This document shows positions 9,205 through 17,675 of a stretch of DNA of 64,000 bases, one piece after another (the stretch's first letter is position 1; every line of letters begins with the position of its first letter). Under the pieces are notes generated by a model. That model was not told the DNA's origin. It did no database searches and worked only from the letters and a program-made list of their open reading frames with translations. Origin of the DNA: Campylobacter massiliensis (GTDB taxonomy: Bacteria > Campylobacterota > Campylobacteria > Campylobacterales > Campylobacteraceae); contig NZ_JACLZK010000001.1 in assembly GCF_014253065.1 (NCBI RefSeq), positions 310,001 to 374,000 of the forward strand. Reading direction: 5' to 3'. Made by a program: the position numbers and the translations under genes.

Positions 9205-9237
9205 TTAAGCTTACCAAAGGTTATATTATGCTAGTAT
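9205..9237 (+). promoter_or_regulatory. Promoter of the second MOMP porin gene
   Basis: TTAAGCTTAC (9205-9214), a 17-base spacer and TGC-TAGTAT (-10 at 9232-9237) match the first porin promoter in sequence and spacing, although the surrounding bases differ. Confidence 0.7.
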
Positions 9238-9271
9238 TCTAAAATATTTAATCTTTCTTAAGGAGAAAATG

Positions 9272-10465
9272 ATGAAAATTGCTAAAATTTCATTGGCAGC
9301 TTTGGTTGCACTAGGTGCTTTCTCAACCGTAGCGAATGCTACGCCGCTTGAAGAAGCTATCAAAAACGTAGACCTTTCCGGTTATGCAAGATATCGATAT
9401 AACAATGTCGCCGTTAAAGACGGTAGCGGCAACAAAGATAACACTACCGCACACCACCAATTCAAATCAGAATTTTCTTTCAAAGCTGCGCTTGACGATA
9501 ATTTCTTCGGAGTTTTGACTCTTAGATACAACTCTAAAGATAGTTCAGCTTTTGGCGCGGATAATAGCAATGACAATACAAACACAACAAGCCCGTTTAA
9601 CGTAAAAGAATTTTACTTGGGATATAAAGTAGGTAATACTACTGTAACCGCTGGTAAACAAGAAATCGGATCATTCTTTACCGATGACGCCGTAGGTACT
9701 GGTCTAAGGGTTGAAAATCAAGACATTACAGGCCTAACTCTTACCGCTTTAGCATTTGATGCTTTAGAAAACAACGGTGAAACCGATAATGGATTGGACG
9801 ATGCGGTTAAAAATTATGTCTTTAATCAAAATTTATATGCGGTAGCTGCTATAGGCGCTTATGATCCTGTAAGCTTCCAGCTATGGTATGCGTCTTTAGT
9901 TGATGTCGTTAATCTTATTGCGGGTGACGTAAGCTTCAGCCTTGATATAACCGATGACGTAAATATCGGCGCTCAAGTTCAATATGCGCATGCCGATATA
10001 GACAACAATGTAGGTCCTGATTTTAAAGATACCGATTTTTATGCGACAGAGCTTAGTACGAAAGTATTCGGCGCTGACGTAGCTGCCGGCTATATCGGAT
10101 ATAAAGTTCATGATAAAGCTAACGGCTTTGTAAGCCTAGAGGATCAAGGCTCATTTATTGAAGTCGGCGAGATAAAATCAGCGCTTGACTACACTGCTCT
10201 TAAGGGTAAAGCTAACTTCTGGTTCTTAAAAGCCGGATACACTTTTGCTGATAAATTTAGAGTAGGTGGTGATTACTCTAACGGTAAAGTTAAAGATGCT
10301 CTAGGTGATAAAGAGAAATATCAAGAGTATGTAGCTAGACTAACTTATGACTACAGCGCTAAACTTCAGTTCTCAAGCTTCTATGCATATGAGATTAACA
10401 AGCACCAAGACGATTCAAAAGACAAGACAAAACAGCTAAGATTCCAAGCTAAATACACATTCTAA
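9272..10465 (+). CDS. Campylobacter major outer membrane protein (MOMP/PorA family), copy 2
   Basis: A 397-residue outer membrane porin, paralogous to 7273-8448. The signal peptide MKIAKISLAALVALGAFST and mature start TPLEEAIKNVDLSGYARYRY differ from copy 1 at few positions. LDDNFFGVLTLRYN, KEFYLGYKVGNTTVTAGKQ and a C-terminal barrel strand (FQAKYTF) are conserved. Of two consecutive ATG codons the second (9272) is preferred: it lies 6 bases from AGGAG and matches the start of copy 1. Surface loop regions differ most between copies, as expected for an exposed porin. Confidence 0.93.
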   Translation: MKIAKISLAALVALGAFSTVANATPLEEAIKNVDLSGYARYRYNNVAVKDGSGNKDNTTAHHQFKSEFSFKAALDDNFFGVLTLRYNSKDSSAFGADNSNDNTNTTSPFNVKEFYLGYKVGNTTVTAGKQEIGSFFTDDAVGTGLRVENQDITGLTLTALAFDALENNGETDNGLDDAVKNYVFNQNLYAVAAIGAYDPVSFQLWYASLVDVVNLIAGDVSFSLDITDDVNIGAQVQYAHADIDNNVGPDFKDTDFYATELSTKVFGADVAAGYIGYKVHDKANGFVSLEDQGSFIEVGEIKSALDYTALKGKANFWFLKAGYTFADKFRVGGDYSNGKVKDALGDKEKYQEYVARLTYDYSAKLQFSSFYAYEINKHQDDSKDKTKQLRFQAKYTF

Positions 10466-10470
10466 TTTTA

Positions 10471-10505
10471 AATATCTCGGGTTTGCCCCGAGATATTCTT
10501 CTTTT
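10471..10505 (+). terminator. Rho-independent terminator of the second porin gene
   Basis: An 11-bp perfect stem (10471-10481 / 10487-10497) with loop TTTGC is followed by CTTCTTTTTC. Confidence 0.85.
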
Positions 10506-10742
10506 TCTAATTTCCTGTACGTCTTTTATTGTATTTTTTAAAGTAATTTAATAAAAAATTGTTTTGAAGTTGAGTTTTTCTAGTGCAAATGCTCGTATTT
10601 TAATTTATTTAAATTCGACTCTTTGTATTTTAAAAAACACCCTATTATCTAAATTGGATTTTTTTGGTTATTTATAATTTTACTAATTTTTTAAAACGCT
10701 AAAAATAACAGTGTAAAATTTGAAAGAAAAGAATAAAAAAGA

Positions 10743-10758
10743 GGGGGGCTTGCGCCCC
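10743..10758 (-). terminator. Rho-independent terminator of dps
   Basis: GGGGC (10745-10749) pairs with GCCCC (10754-10758). Read on the minus strand it follows the dps stop and runs into a T-rich tract. The roughly 240 bases between this and the porin terminator are AT-rich without visible genes. Confidence 0.75.
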
Positions 10759-10763
10759 AAAAA

Positions 10764-11201
10764 TTAAGCTAAAGTGGCTTTTAGCATCCAGATAGCTTTT
10801 TCATATTTTGCGATTTTATCTTGTGCCATAGCTACGGTTGTACTATCTTTCGCTTCGTCGGCTACCTCCTCAAGCTTTTTAAACTCTACTAAAAGGTGCT
10901 CATACTCAGCTAAAATGCCTTTTAAAACTTCGGTTGGAGTGTAGCTATCTTTGTTGTCTGTTTTTGGATGGGCAAGTTTGTTTAGCTCTTCCATCTTTGT
11001 GATAGCTCTACCGCCTAGCTGTATAGCGCGCTCAGCGACATCGTCGAATATCTCTGCCATATCCTCATAGGCTTTGTCTGTATATTCGTGTACGCTAAAG
11101 AACTGAATACCCTTTACATTCCAGTGATAGTCGTGAAATTTAACGAACAGCGCGTGAGCGTCGGCCTGAATTTGATTTAATTGAGTAACAACTTTTGACA
11201 T
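10764..11201 (-). CDS. dps: Dps ferritin-like DNA-protection protein
   Basis: A 145-residue ferritin-fold protein that oxidises and stores iron and protects DNA. The diagnostic ferroxidase region DYHWNVKGIQFFSVHEYTDK continues into AYEDMAEIFDDVAERAIQLGG, with the His, His, Asp and Glu iron ligands of Dps. ATG 11201 is chosen because AAAGGAGA lies just upstream; an in-frame ATG 14 codons earlier overlaps the promoter -10. It is a single-gene unit with its own promoter (11232-11237) and terminator. Confidence 0.95.
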   Translation of the reverse strand: MSKVVTQLNQIQADAHALFVKFHDYHWNVKGIQFFSVHEYTDKAYEDMAEIFDDVAERAIQLGGRAITKMEELNKLAHPKTDNKDSYTPTEVLKGILAEYEHLLVEFKKLEEVADEAKDSTTVAMAQDKIAKYEKAIWMLKATLA

Positions 11202-11231
11202 TTTGTCTCCTTTGATTTGATTTATGGTGGA

Positions 11232-11237
11232 ATTATA
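11232..11237 (-). promoter_or_regulatory. -10 element of the dps promoter
   Basis: On the minus strand TGTGC-TATAAT gives an extended -10 about 30 bases before the dps ATG. Confidence 0.6.
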
Positions 11238-11243
11238 GCACAT

Positions 11244-11924
11244 AAAACTTAAAGAAAAATAATTTGCAAATAATAAAAATTATTGTTTGTAAAAAGTTTT
11301 TGAAAATTTAGAATACATTACTTTGTCAAGTGTTGATAAAAATTGCTACGGGATATAAAAATCTTTCTGGATTGAATAGAGCCACACCATTTGATAAGTC
11401 TTTCAAATTTTATTAATTATGCCAAAATATTTAGAAAGAAAGATTTTTGTTATTGGGTGGGGTAAAAGTTTAGAAATTTATATTGCAAATTATAGGATGA
11501 TATATGGTGGAAGCTGTTAAATTCGTCTATAAACGCGTTTGTTAAATAATATTTATGATCAAATCAGCGGTATCAGAAAAGTAAAATCTAGCAAATTTAC
11601 CGATAAATTTTATTCGCACGATTTTAGTAAAGGCTAAAGATCGCGCAATGTCGCGCCAAATTTACGCCTCGAATATCAGCACTGCAAAACCGAATCAAAA
11701 GCGTATAGGGCAGCGGAGATTATTCACTTGTTTGCCGACATTGATGGATTTACATTCAATTACCGCCTCAAATATGCCAAAACAAAGCCACGACAAATTT
11801 AAACTCAAATTTACCGACGATACCGCAAATTTGAGCCGTCAACTCAAAAAATTACTAGACTAACGGGGCTTTGTTTGCATACATCTTCGCAAAGCAAAAT
11901 CAGCGTAAATTTATGCCGCAGCCT
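11244..11924. other. Gene-poor 680-base region between dps and pgi
   Basis: No recognisable gene. A 71-codon ORF (11648-11863) has an unconvincing composition. A neighbouring frame reads AEIIHLFADIDGFTFNYRLKYA before a stop, so the stretch 11560-11870 may be a decayed coding remnant, but I cannot name a parent gene. Confidence 0.4.
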
Positions 11925-13154
11925 TTACTTGCCCGCCGTTAGCATCGTCTTTAGTATGCGTTTGCCGACCTCGACGCCCGGCTGATCGTAGGTGTTTATG
12001 CCTAGCATTATGCCTGTAGCGGACGTGAGAAGTTCGAAATAATAAATCAAAAATCCCGCACTCGCCTCGTCTAGCCGCTCAAGCTCGATGACGTCTACGC
12101 TGATGCCTTCTTGCACGAGCGCATGCATTGTGGCGCTACACTGGGCGTTGATTAGCTCGCCCAAATTTAGCCCATTTACGAAGTCGCAGCCCTCAAGGCC
12201 GTTTAGGCTAATGCTCGGTATCGCAGTGTTTGTGTCTGCGGCGACTACTTTGATAAAGCTTACCGTTTTATCCTTCACACCGTCCATGATGAGCTGCAAA
12301 AAGCTGTGCTGATCGCGCGAGCCGATGAGTCCGACGGGCGTGAGTCCGTAGCGTTTGTAGCCCTTTTTCTTGCCTAGACTCTCCGCCCACAGCTGCACGT
12401 ACCAGTCGTTAAACTCCAGAAATCTATCGCCGTAGCTAAATATCACGTTGATCTTGGCGTTTTTGTGCGTCGCGTAGTGGTAGGCTTTTTGCAGTAGCGT
12501 ATCGTCGCCGTCCTCTAAAAATCGCCTTTTGCACGCCCGCGCACCCTCTAGCAGCGCCGCTGCATCGTATCCGCACAGCATCAGCGGCACGAGCCCGATC
12601 GCGCTAAGCACGCTAAATCTGCCGCCGACGTTTTTGGGGATATTAAAAAATTTGACGCCGTTTTGCTTCGCGTAGGCTTCTAGCGGCGAGGCGGGATCGG
12701 TTATAACGATAAAATTTGCGCTCAAATTTGAGGGCCTAAAGCGCTCCAAGATGCATTTAAATAGCGTGATCGTCTCGATCGTGGTGCCTGATTTTGACGA
12801 GATGATAAAAAGCGTCTCATCAAATTTGATGCTCTCGCAAACGCTCTCAAAGCTAAAGGCGTCGACGTTATCGAGGAAATAAAGCTCTCGCTCGCGGCTC
12901 CTTTTAGTGCCTGATAGCATCGTTTTTAGCGCCTTGACGCCTAGACTACTACCGCCGATGCCTACTAGCACGACGCTTTTTATGTGCGCGAGCGTCGCCT
13001 CATATTCGGCGATTTCGTTTAGCAAATTTGCGCCGATTTCGGGCAAATGATAGTAGCCGATCTCGCCGCCTTTTAGTTCGTCGTTCATGCGTTTGGCGTA
13101 GGAGCTGATCGCGCTTAGCGGCGTACGCTCGAAAAATAGCTCATTTTTTAGCAT
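11925..13154 (-). CDS. pgi: Glucose-6-phosphate isomerase
   Basis: A 409-residue cytoplasmic enzyme interconverting glucose-6-phosphate and fructose-6-phosphate. It has two SIS-type halves: VVLVGIGGSSLGVKALKTML, the substrate-phosphate motif FIISSKSGTTIET, and YVQLWAESLGKKKG with RDQHSFLQLI. The short form (about 400 residues) is typical of Campylobacter. It overlaps galU by 14 bases and is cotranscribed with it. Campylobacter lacks phosphofructokinase-based glycolysis, so it probably serves gluconeogenesis and sugar precursor supply. Confidence 0.96.
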   Translation of the reverse strand: MLKNELFFERTPLSAISSYAKRMNDELKGGEIGYYHLPEIGANLLNEIAEYEATLAHIKSVVLVGIGGSSLGVKALKTMLSGTKRSRERELYFLDNVDAFSFESVCESIKFDETLFIISSKSGTTIETITLFKCILERFRPSNLSANFIVITDPASPLEAYAKQNGVKFFNIPKNVGGRFSVLSAIGLVPLMLCGYDAAALLEGARACKRRFLEDGDDTLLQKAYHYATHKNAKINVIFSYGDRFLEFNDWYVQLWAESLGKKKGYKRYGLTPVGLIGSRDQHSFLQLIMDGVKDKTVSFIKVVAADTNTAIPSISLNGLEGCDFVNGLNLGELINAQCSATMHALVQEGISVDVIELERLDEASAGFLIYYFELLTSATGIMLGINTYDQPGVEVGKRILKTMLTAGK

Positions 13155-13974
13155 TTTTGCCTAGCTCGTAGAAAAAATTAGTCGCCTGCACGAAGCCCTC
13201 GACGCTACCGCAGTCAAAGCGCTTGCCCTTAAATTTATACGCCAGCACCATGCCGTCTTTGGCTTGCTCTTTTAGTGCGTCGGTGATTTGCACTTCGCCG
13301 TTTTTGCCGGGCTTGGTGCGCTCTAGGATCGTGAAGATGTCAGGTGTGAGGATATAGCGGCCGATGACGGCTAGGTTGCTCGGAGCTTCTTTGGGATCTG
13401 GTTTTTCGACCATGTCGCTAACCATGAGCAGATCGTCCTCGATCGCGCGGCCCGTGACGATGCCATAGTTTTTGCTCTGTTCGATCGGCACCTCCATCAC
13501 GGCGACGATGCTGCAGCGGTACTTTTCGTAGATTTTTACCATTTGAGATAGTACGCCTTCGCCCTCTTCGTTGATGCAGAGGTCGTCGGCTAGCACCACG
13601 CCAAAGGGCTCGTCTCGCACGAGGACTTTACCCGTGTGGATCGCGTTTCCTAGGCCTCGCATGCTCTCTTGACGCGTGAATGAAAACGTGCAGCGCGCCA
13701 TCAGCTCGCGGATATCTACGAGCAGGTGCTCTTTGTTTGTGCCGGAGATCTGATGCTCGAGCTCGTAGCTGATATCGAAATAATCCTCCAGCGCGCGTTT
13801 GCCGCGACCCGTGATGAAAGCCATATTTTTCATGCCAGCCTCTAGCGCCTCATCCACGCCGTAGTGAATGAGCGGCTTGGTTAGGATCGGCAGCATCTCT
13901 TTTGGTAGCGATTTAGTCGCGGGCAAAAATCTCGTGCCGTAGCCCGCAGCCGGAAATAAACAAGTTTGTATCAT
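13141..13974 (-). CDS. galU: UTP-glucose-1-phosphate uridylyltransferase
   Basis: A 277-residue nucleotidyltransferase making UDP-glucose. The N-terminal signature FPAAGYGTRFLPATKSLPKE, the FITGRGKRALEDYFD segment and VVLADDLC with VEKPDP are typical GalU motifs. A TATAAT (-10) on the minus strand at 14000-14005 lies just upstream. The downstream overlap with pgi links UDP-sugar synthesis to hexose phosphate interconversion for surface glycans. Confidence 0.96.
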   Translation of the reverse strand: MIQTCLFPAAGYGTRFLPATKSLPKEMLPILTKPLIHYGVDEALEAGMKNMAFITGRGKRALEDYFDISYELEHQISGTNKEHLLVDIRELMARCTFSFTRQESMRGLGNAIHTGKVLVRDEPFGVVLADDLCINEEGEGVLSQMVKIYEKYRCSIVAVMEVPIEQSKNYGIVTGRAIEDDLLMVSDMVEKPDPKEAPSNLAVIGRYILTPDIFTILERTKPGKNGEVQITDALKEQAKDGMVLAYKFKGKRFDCGSVEGFVQATNFFYELGKNAKK

Positions 13975-13999
13975 AATTTTCCTTTTAATTTTTTAGGAG

Positions 14000-14005
14000 A
14001 TTATA
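14000..14005 (-). promoter_or_regulatory. -10 element of the galU-pgi promoter
   Basis: TATAAT on the minus strand, 26 bases before the galU ATG, with AAAAGGA as the ribosome binding site. Confidence 0.55.
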
Positions 14006-14145
14006 GCGAGTTTTGGCTTATTTAGTGTATTAAGGGCTTATGGATAAAATTCATGCAACTTTTTTATGATTTATTTGTTAAATTTGGTTTAAATTTAAGC
14101 CAAAAATCCATAAAATACTATATAAAATTTAAATGGAGTAATGTC

Positions 14146-15123
14146 ATGAGGAAGATCTTGTTGGTGTTTGCGATTGCGAGTAGTTTGTCTATGGCTTGTG
14201 CGGAACAGACGAATCTTGAAGCAGAAAAATTACAAAGTGAATGCTATAAATCAGATAATAAAAAAGCTGGGGTAAGTTGCTCTAATCTTGGGCTTTTATA
14301 TTATAATGGCAAAGGTGTTGAGCAAAATTATAAAAAAGCGATCGAATTATATTCTAGGGCATGCAACCTAAAAATTGGTGCCGGATGTTCTAATCTGGGG
14401 CTTATGTATACAGGTGGCAAAGGTGTAGAACAGGATTATCAGAAAGCAATTGAACTATATGTTAAAGCTTGCAATATGAAAATTGGTGGAGCGTGTCATA
14501 ATCTTGCTGTTATGTATGCAGATGGTAGTGGTGTAAAACAGGATCATAAAGTGGCATTCGAGCTATACACTAAAGCTTGTGATTTGAATGAGGGGGCAGG
14601 ATGTTTTAATCTTGCAAACTTTTATTTATATGGGGAAATTGTAAAACAAAATTCGCAAAAAACAAGCGAGTTATACTTTAAGGCTTGTAGGCTTGGTGTA
14701 GGATGGGGTTGCTATAATCTAGGACGATTGTATGATAACGGCGATGGTGTAACTCAGGATAACAAAAAGGCAAGCGAGGTATATTTAAAGGCTTGCAATT
14801 TGAATCATGCTATGGGATGCAATAAGCTCGGGGTTATGTATGAAAAAGGGAGAGGTTTTTATAAAGATTATAAAATAGCGAGTGAATTATACCTAAAGGC
14901 TTGCAATCTTGGAGAGAGCGAAGCCTGTTCTAGTATTAGAAGTTTTTATGAATATGGCGTAGAAGGTATAGTGCAGGACAAAAAAGTAGCCAAAGAGTAC
15001 TATCGTAAGGGTTGTGATTTGGGCAATAAAGTCGGTTGTGATTTGAATGAGAAAGTCGGTTGCGACTTAGGCTATAAAGTCAGTTGTGATAAATATAAAA
15101 ATTGGATAACTAAAAATAAATGA
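14146..15123 (+). CDS. Cysteine-rich secreted Sel1-repeat protein (Hcp-like)
   Basis: A 325-residue protein with a signal peptide (MRKILLVFAIASSLSMACA) and about seven Sel1/TPR-like repeats of about 36 residues, each of the form LYxKACxLxxGxGCxNLGxxYxxGxGVxQDxKKA. Paired cysteines in successive helices match the Helicobacter cysteine-rich protein family. Such proteins are periplasmic or secreted with disulfide-linked alpha/alpha repeats; beta-lactamase labels for them are doubtful. ATG 14146 is chosen because it starts the signal peptide and follows TGGAG; an earlier in-frame ATG at 14053 lies in promoter-like sequence. The gene is AT-richer than its neighbours and ends in 24-base tandem repeats. 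Confidence 0.9.
   Translation: MRKILLVFAIASSLSMACAEQTNLEAEKLQSECYKSDNKKAGVSCSNLGLLYYNGKGVEQNYKKAIELYSRACNLKIGAGCSNLGLMYTGGKGVEQDYQKAIELYVKACNMKIGGACHNLAVMYADGSGVKQDHKVAFELYTKACDLNEGAGCFNLANFYLYGEIVKQNSQKTSELYFKACRLGVGWGCYNLGRLYDNGDGVTQDNKKASEVYLKACNLNHAMGCNKLGVMYEKGRGFYKDYKIASELYLKACNLGESEACSSIRSFYEYGVEGIVQDKKVAKEYYRKGCDLGNKVGCDLNEKVGCDLGYKVSCDKYKNWITKNK
15010..15090 (+). repeat. 24-base tandem repeats in the Sel1 gene
   Basis: Three imperfect 24-base units (15010-15033, 15034-15057, 15058-15081) plus a partial fourth encode GCDLGNKV, GCDLNEKV, GCDLGYKV and SCD. They preserve the reading frame and each adds a cysteine. Confidence 0.85.
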
Positions 15124-15145
15124 CCGAATTCTGAATTTAATTCGG
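15124..15145 (+). terminator. Hairpin after the Sel1 gene
   Basis: CCGAATT (15124-15130) pairs with AATTCGG (15139-15145), followed by a T-rich stretch. Its stem is AT-rich, so it is a moderate terminator. Confidence 0.55.
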
Positions 15146-15171
15146 CCATTTTGTTATTTTTGGCGGAAAAT

Positions 15172-15681
15172 TTATATCCCTCTAAACGCCGCTTTTGCGT
15201 TTTCTAGGTCGTTTGCGTCTGGGTGAGTTGCGGCTCTAGCCCATCTGGCTTCGCGCTCAGGAGTCACGGCGTAGCGCGGGTCGTTTGGTGCTGCTTCGCC
15301 CATTTTGCGTAGTTGCTCGATGACTTTTGGATCGATCGCGCCTTGGCAGTAAAACTCGCGTAAAATTTCATTCTCGCCCTCGCGTAGCACGACTTTTGCC
15401 TTTTCTAGGCAGTTCATCGCGTGCTCGTGCTCGGGATCCATGCCAAGCGTCATGAAAACGCCCGTTTTTTTGCCCTTTATCTCGCGTAAAAAGCGTTTAA
15501 ATTTAGGCTCCGCGTCGCCCTTATCGACGTAAAATCCAAGCGCGATAAAGTCGTAACCGTCCAAATTTAGGTGCAGATCCTCGGTAAATTTGATCGCCTC
15601 ACAGCCAAGCTCGTTTGCGATGGCAAGACCGACTTTTTCGGTATTTCCAGTCGCGCTCGTGTAGATAACTATTTTTTTCAT
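15172..15681 (-). CDS. Flavodoxin-family protein of the heme operon
   Basis: A 169-residue flavodoxin-fold protein with the FMN phosphate loop at residues 7-14 (YTSATGNT) and a FIALGFYVDKG segment near the isoalloxazine site. The C-terminal tail after residue 130, with HPDANDL, is seen in a flavodoxin subfamily distinct from electron-carrier FldA. It overlaps the ChuW/HutW gene by 4 bases (ATGA), as last gene of the nine-gene heme operon. In Fusobacterium a flavodoxin-superfamily protein in a heme operon has been linked to heme trafficking and anaerobilin reduction; the same role, or reduction of the radical SAM enzyme, is inferred here. Confidence 0.85.
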   Translation of the reverse strand: MKKIVIYTSATGNTEKVGLAIANELGCEAIKFTEDLHLNLDGYDFIALGFYVDKGDAEPKFKRFLREIKGKKTGVFMTLGMDPEHEHAMNCLEKAKVVLREGENEILREFYCQGAIDPKVIEQLRKMGEAAPNDPRYAVTPEREARWARAATHPDANDLENAKAAFRGI

Positions 15682-16901
15682 TCAAAGTCCTTTTGTGAGA
15701 TATTTGCTACTTCGGTGCCGATCGACATACCCCAAAATACGCCGTCCGTCGTGTAGTTTAAAAAGCCGTTTTCTATGTGCATATAGCCTTTGCTTTCGCA
15801 TTTTTTGAAAAATTCCGTTAGCGCGCTAAAGGTCTCGTCGCTAACAAAGCTTTTTACCTGCGCGAGGTCGATTTTCGGGTACATAAAGAGGCTTTTTAGC
15901 CGTCCCTCGGCGCGCTGCTTGTCGTCTACTTTGTTTATCATACGCATTTTTTCTTTAGCGTTGTAGATGTCGTAGTAGCCCAGCTTTCCGCCCGAGCCTC
16001 TTCCAAGCGGCAGGATATCGGCGCCTTGGTGGCTTAGGCGGATATACTGATAGCGGTCGCGGCCGATGCGGTTAAATTTAGTATGCTCTAGCACCTCGTA
16101 GTTGCCCGTGCCCAGTAGCTTTTCAAAGAAAGCGTTGTGTAGCTTATGCTCGTAGTTTACGTCGTAGTAGTCCTGCGAGACCGTCTTTGCAAGCTCTGAT
16201 TTCTCAAAAAGCTGAAGCGAATAAAAGCTCGTGCTGTCGATGTTTAGCTCATCGACTAGGCGGGCGTCTTCTAGCACCTCGTCTATCGTTTGGTCTGGGT
16301 AGTTAAAGATAATGTCCGTGCAAACCATGCCGCTAAAATTTTGCTTGATCATTTTTAGGTGCTCTATCGCGCTTTTTTTGTCGTGGACGCGGTTTAGCAG
16401 CTTGCGGCCTTTGTCCGAAAAGGTCTGCACGCCGATGCTAAAGCGGTTTACGCCTAAGCTTTCTAGTAGGCGCACTTTGCTCAAATTTAGATTATGCAGC
16501 GTGGTTTCTAGACTAAATTCGCAGTCGTCCGAGATATTAAAATTTGATCGCAGAGCCGTGATAACCGGTTCCAGGTGCTTTTCTTTTAGTATCGTCGGAG
16601 TTCCGCCGCCAAAATAGACGCTACGGATATTTTTAGCCTGCAGATACGGAAATTTACCGTATTTTTCGATCTCGCCCAGCAGATACTGCGTGTAGCTGTC
16701 TAGCTCGTCTTCTAGCTTTGTGCGGTTCATCGAGCAAAACGAGCAGATATTATCGCAAAAAGGCACGTGGATATAGATCACGCCGTCCTTTTGCGCGGGT
16801 AGTTCCTCGGTTAAAAATTTCTCCACCTCGGCGTTAGTCGCCATTTTTATTTTTTTGGGACGCGTCGGTCCTGCGTGCCCCTTTTGTCTGGTTTCAAACA
16901 T
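15678..16901 (-). CDS. ChuW/HutW-type radical SAM anaerobic heme-degrading enzyme
   Basis: A 407-residue radical SAM protein of the HemN/HemW superfamily. The CX3CX2C cluster motif is C49-C53-C56 (HVPFCDNICSFC), followed by YFGGGTPT (SAM binding) and SIGVQTFSDKGRKLLNR. The N-terminus (HAGPTRPKKI) and its place in a heme uptake operon indicate the ChuW/HutW group, which opens the porphyrin ring without oxygen to release iron, rather than coproporphyrinogen oxidase HemN. It directly abuts tonB upstream (no gap) and overlaps the flavodoxin downstream. Confidence 0.88.
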   Translation of the reverse strand: MFETRQKGHAGPTRPKKIKMATNAEVEKFLTEELPAQKDGVIYIHVPFCDNICSFCSMNRTKLEDELDSYTQYLLGEIEKYGKFPYLQAKNIRSVYFGGGTPTILKEKHLEPVITALRSNFNISDDCEFSLETTLHNLNLSKVRLLESLGVNRFSIGVQTFSDKGRKLLNRVHDKKSAIEHLKMIKQNFSGMVCTDIIFNYPDQTIDEVLEDARLVDELNIDSTSFYSLQLFEKSELAKTVSQDYYDVNYEHKLHNAFFEKLLGTGNYEVLEHTKFNRIGRDRYQYIRLSHQGADILPLGRGSGGKLGYYDIYNAKEKMRMINKVDDKQRAEGRLKSLFMYPKIDLAQVKSFVSDETFSALTEFFKKCESKGYMHIENGFLNYTTDGVFWGMSIGTEVANISQKDFE

Positions 16902-17675
16902 CTATTCCTCCGTTTTGAACTCGTAAGGTTTGGTAATTATACAGTGTGATATATTTTTTAACGCTTTAATTTCTAACTCCTTTGTTATTTTTACCGCCTC
17001 GTCGTTAAAGATTTTATTTTTCCCGCGCACGGCTATGATCTGTATCTGCCCTTCAAATTTAAAATCGACTTCGACCTTAAACGTCCCGCTTAGCCGCAGC
17101 ATGATCGCTTTTTTGGGATATTTAGCCTCCGGCTCGCGCGCCACGGTAAAGCCCACGCCCTCTTTACATGCGTTTTGCTCTTTTGCTTCGCCGCTCTTTT
17201 GCGCGGCGGGTTGCTTTGCGGGAGTTAAATTTGAGCTAGGCTGCGCGCTTTGCTCGGCGGGTAAAATTTGAGTCGGCGCGGGCGCGAGTGTGGGTTCAAA
17301 TTTAGGCTCGTCTTTTACCGCTTGCGCGGGCTTTGGCGAGATTTGTTTTTTTATTTTCGGTTTTGGCGGTTGCTTTTTCTCCTCTTTTGGTTTTATAGGT
17401 TCGCTCTCTACAGGCTTTGGCTCAGGTCGTGAAATTTCGGGCTCGGGCTCGGGCTCAAATTTGACCGGTTCGGGTTGCGTTTCTTGCGGCCTTTCAAATG
17501 GCTCTGCGCTTTGAGGCGGCACATACTCTCTAGTCTCTTTGCTGGGCTCTTCTTCCGTCAAATTTAGCTTGATCTTTATCGTTTCTTGCGGTTTTGCGAT
17601 CTCTATTGGGCGCGAGTTTAACGGCAAAAAAAGTAGAGCTAAATTTAGGACGAGCGAGACTAGAAAATAGCGCAT
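16902..17675 (-). CDS. tonB: TonB energy-transducing protein
   Basis: A 257-residue protein with an N-terminal membrane anchor (residues 3-20), a long Pro/Glu/Lys-rich periplasmic spacer (about residues 45-150) and a C-terminal TonB domain containing the conserved YPKKA box (near residue 188) and GTFKVEVDF. It transfers inner-membrane proton-motive force to TonB-dependent receptors. The start codon overlaps the stop of the binding-protein gene by one base (TAATG). With exbB and exbD in the same operon it forms a dedicated energising complex. Confidence 0.93.
   Translation of the reverse strand: MRYFLVSLVLNLALLFLPLNSRPIEIAKPQETIKIKLNLTEEEPSKETREYVPPQSAEPFERPQETQPEPVKFEPEPEPEISRPEPKPVESEPIKPKEEKKQPPKPKIKKQISPKPAQAVKDEPKFEPTLAPAPTQILPAEQSAQPSSNLTPAKQPAAQKSGEAKEQNACKEGVGFTVAREPEAKYPKKAIMLRLSGTFKVEVDFKFEGQIQIIAVRGKNKIFNDEAVKITKELEIKALKNISHCIITKPYEFKTEE

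Noticed and set aside
11648-11863. 71-codon ORF between dps and pgi
   Set aside because: No ribosome binding site and an unconvincing composition; noted only as part of a possible decayed region.
14053-14145. Upstream in-frame ATG extending the Sel1 protein
   Set aside because: The extension covers promoter-like AT-rich sequence and would bury the signal peptide.
15010-15090. CRISPR array
   Set aside because: The repeats are adjacent without spacers and keep the reading frame of a gene.
14146-15123. Beta-lactamase function for the Sel1 protein
   Set aside because: Hcp-like proteins are sometimes labelled so, but no beta-lactamase active-site motif is present.
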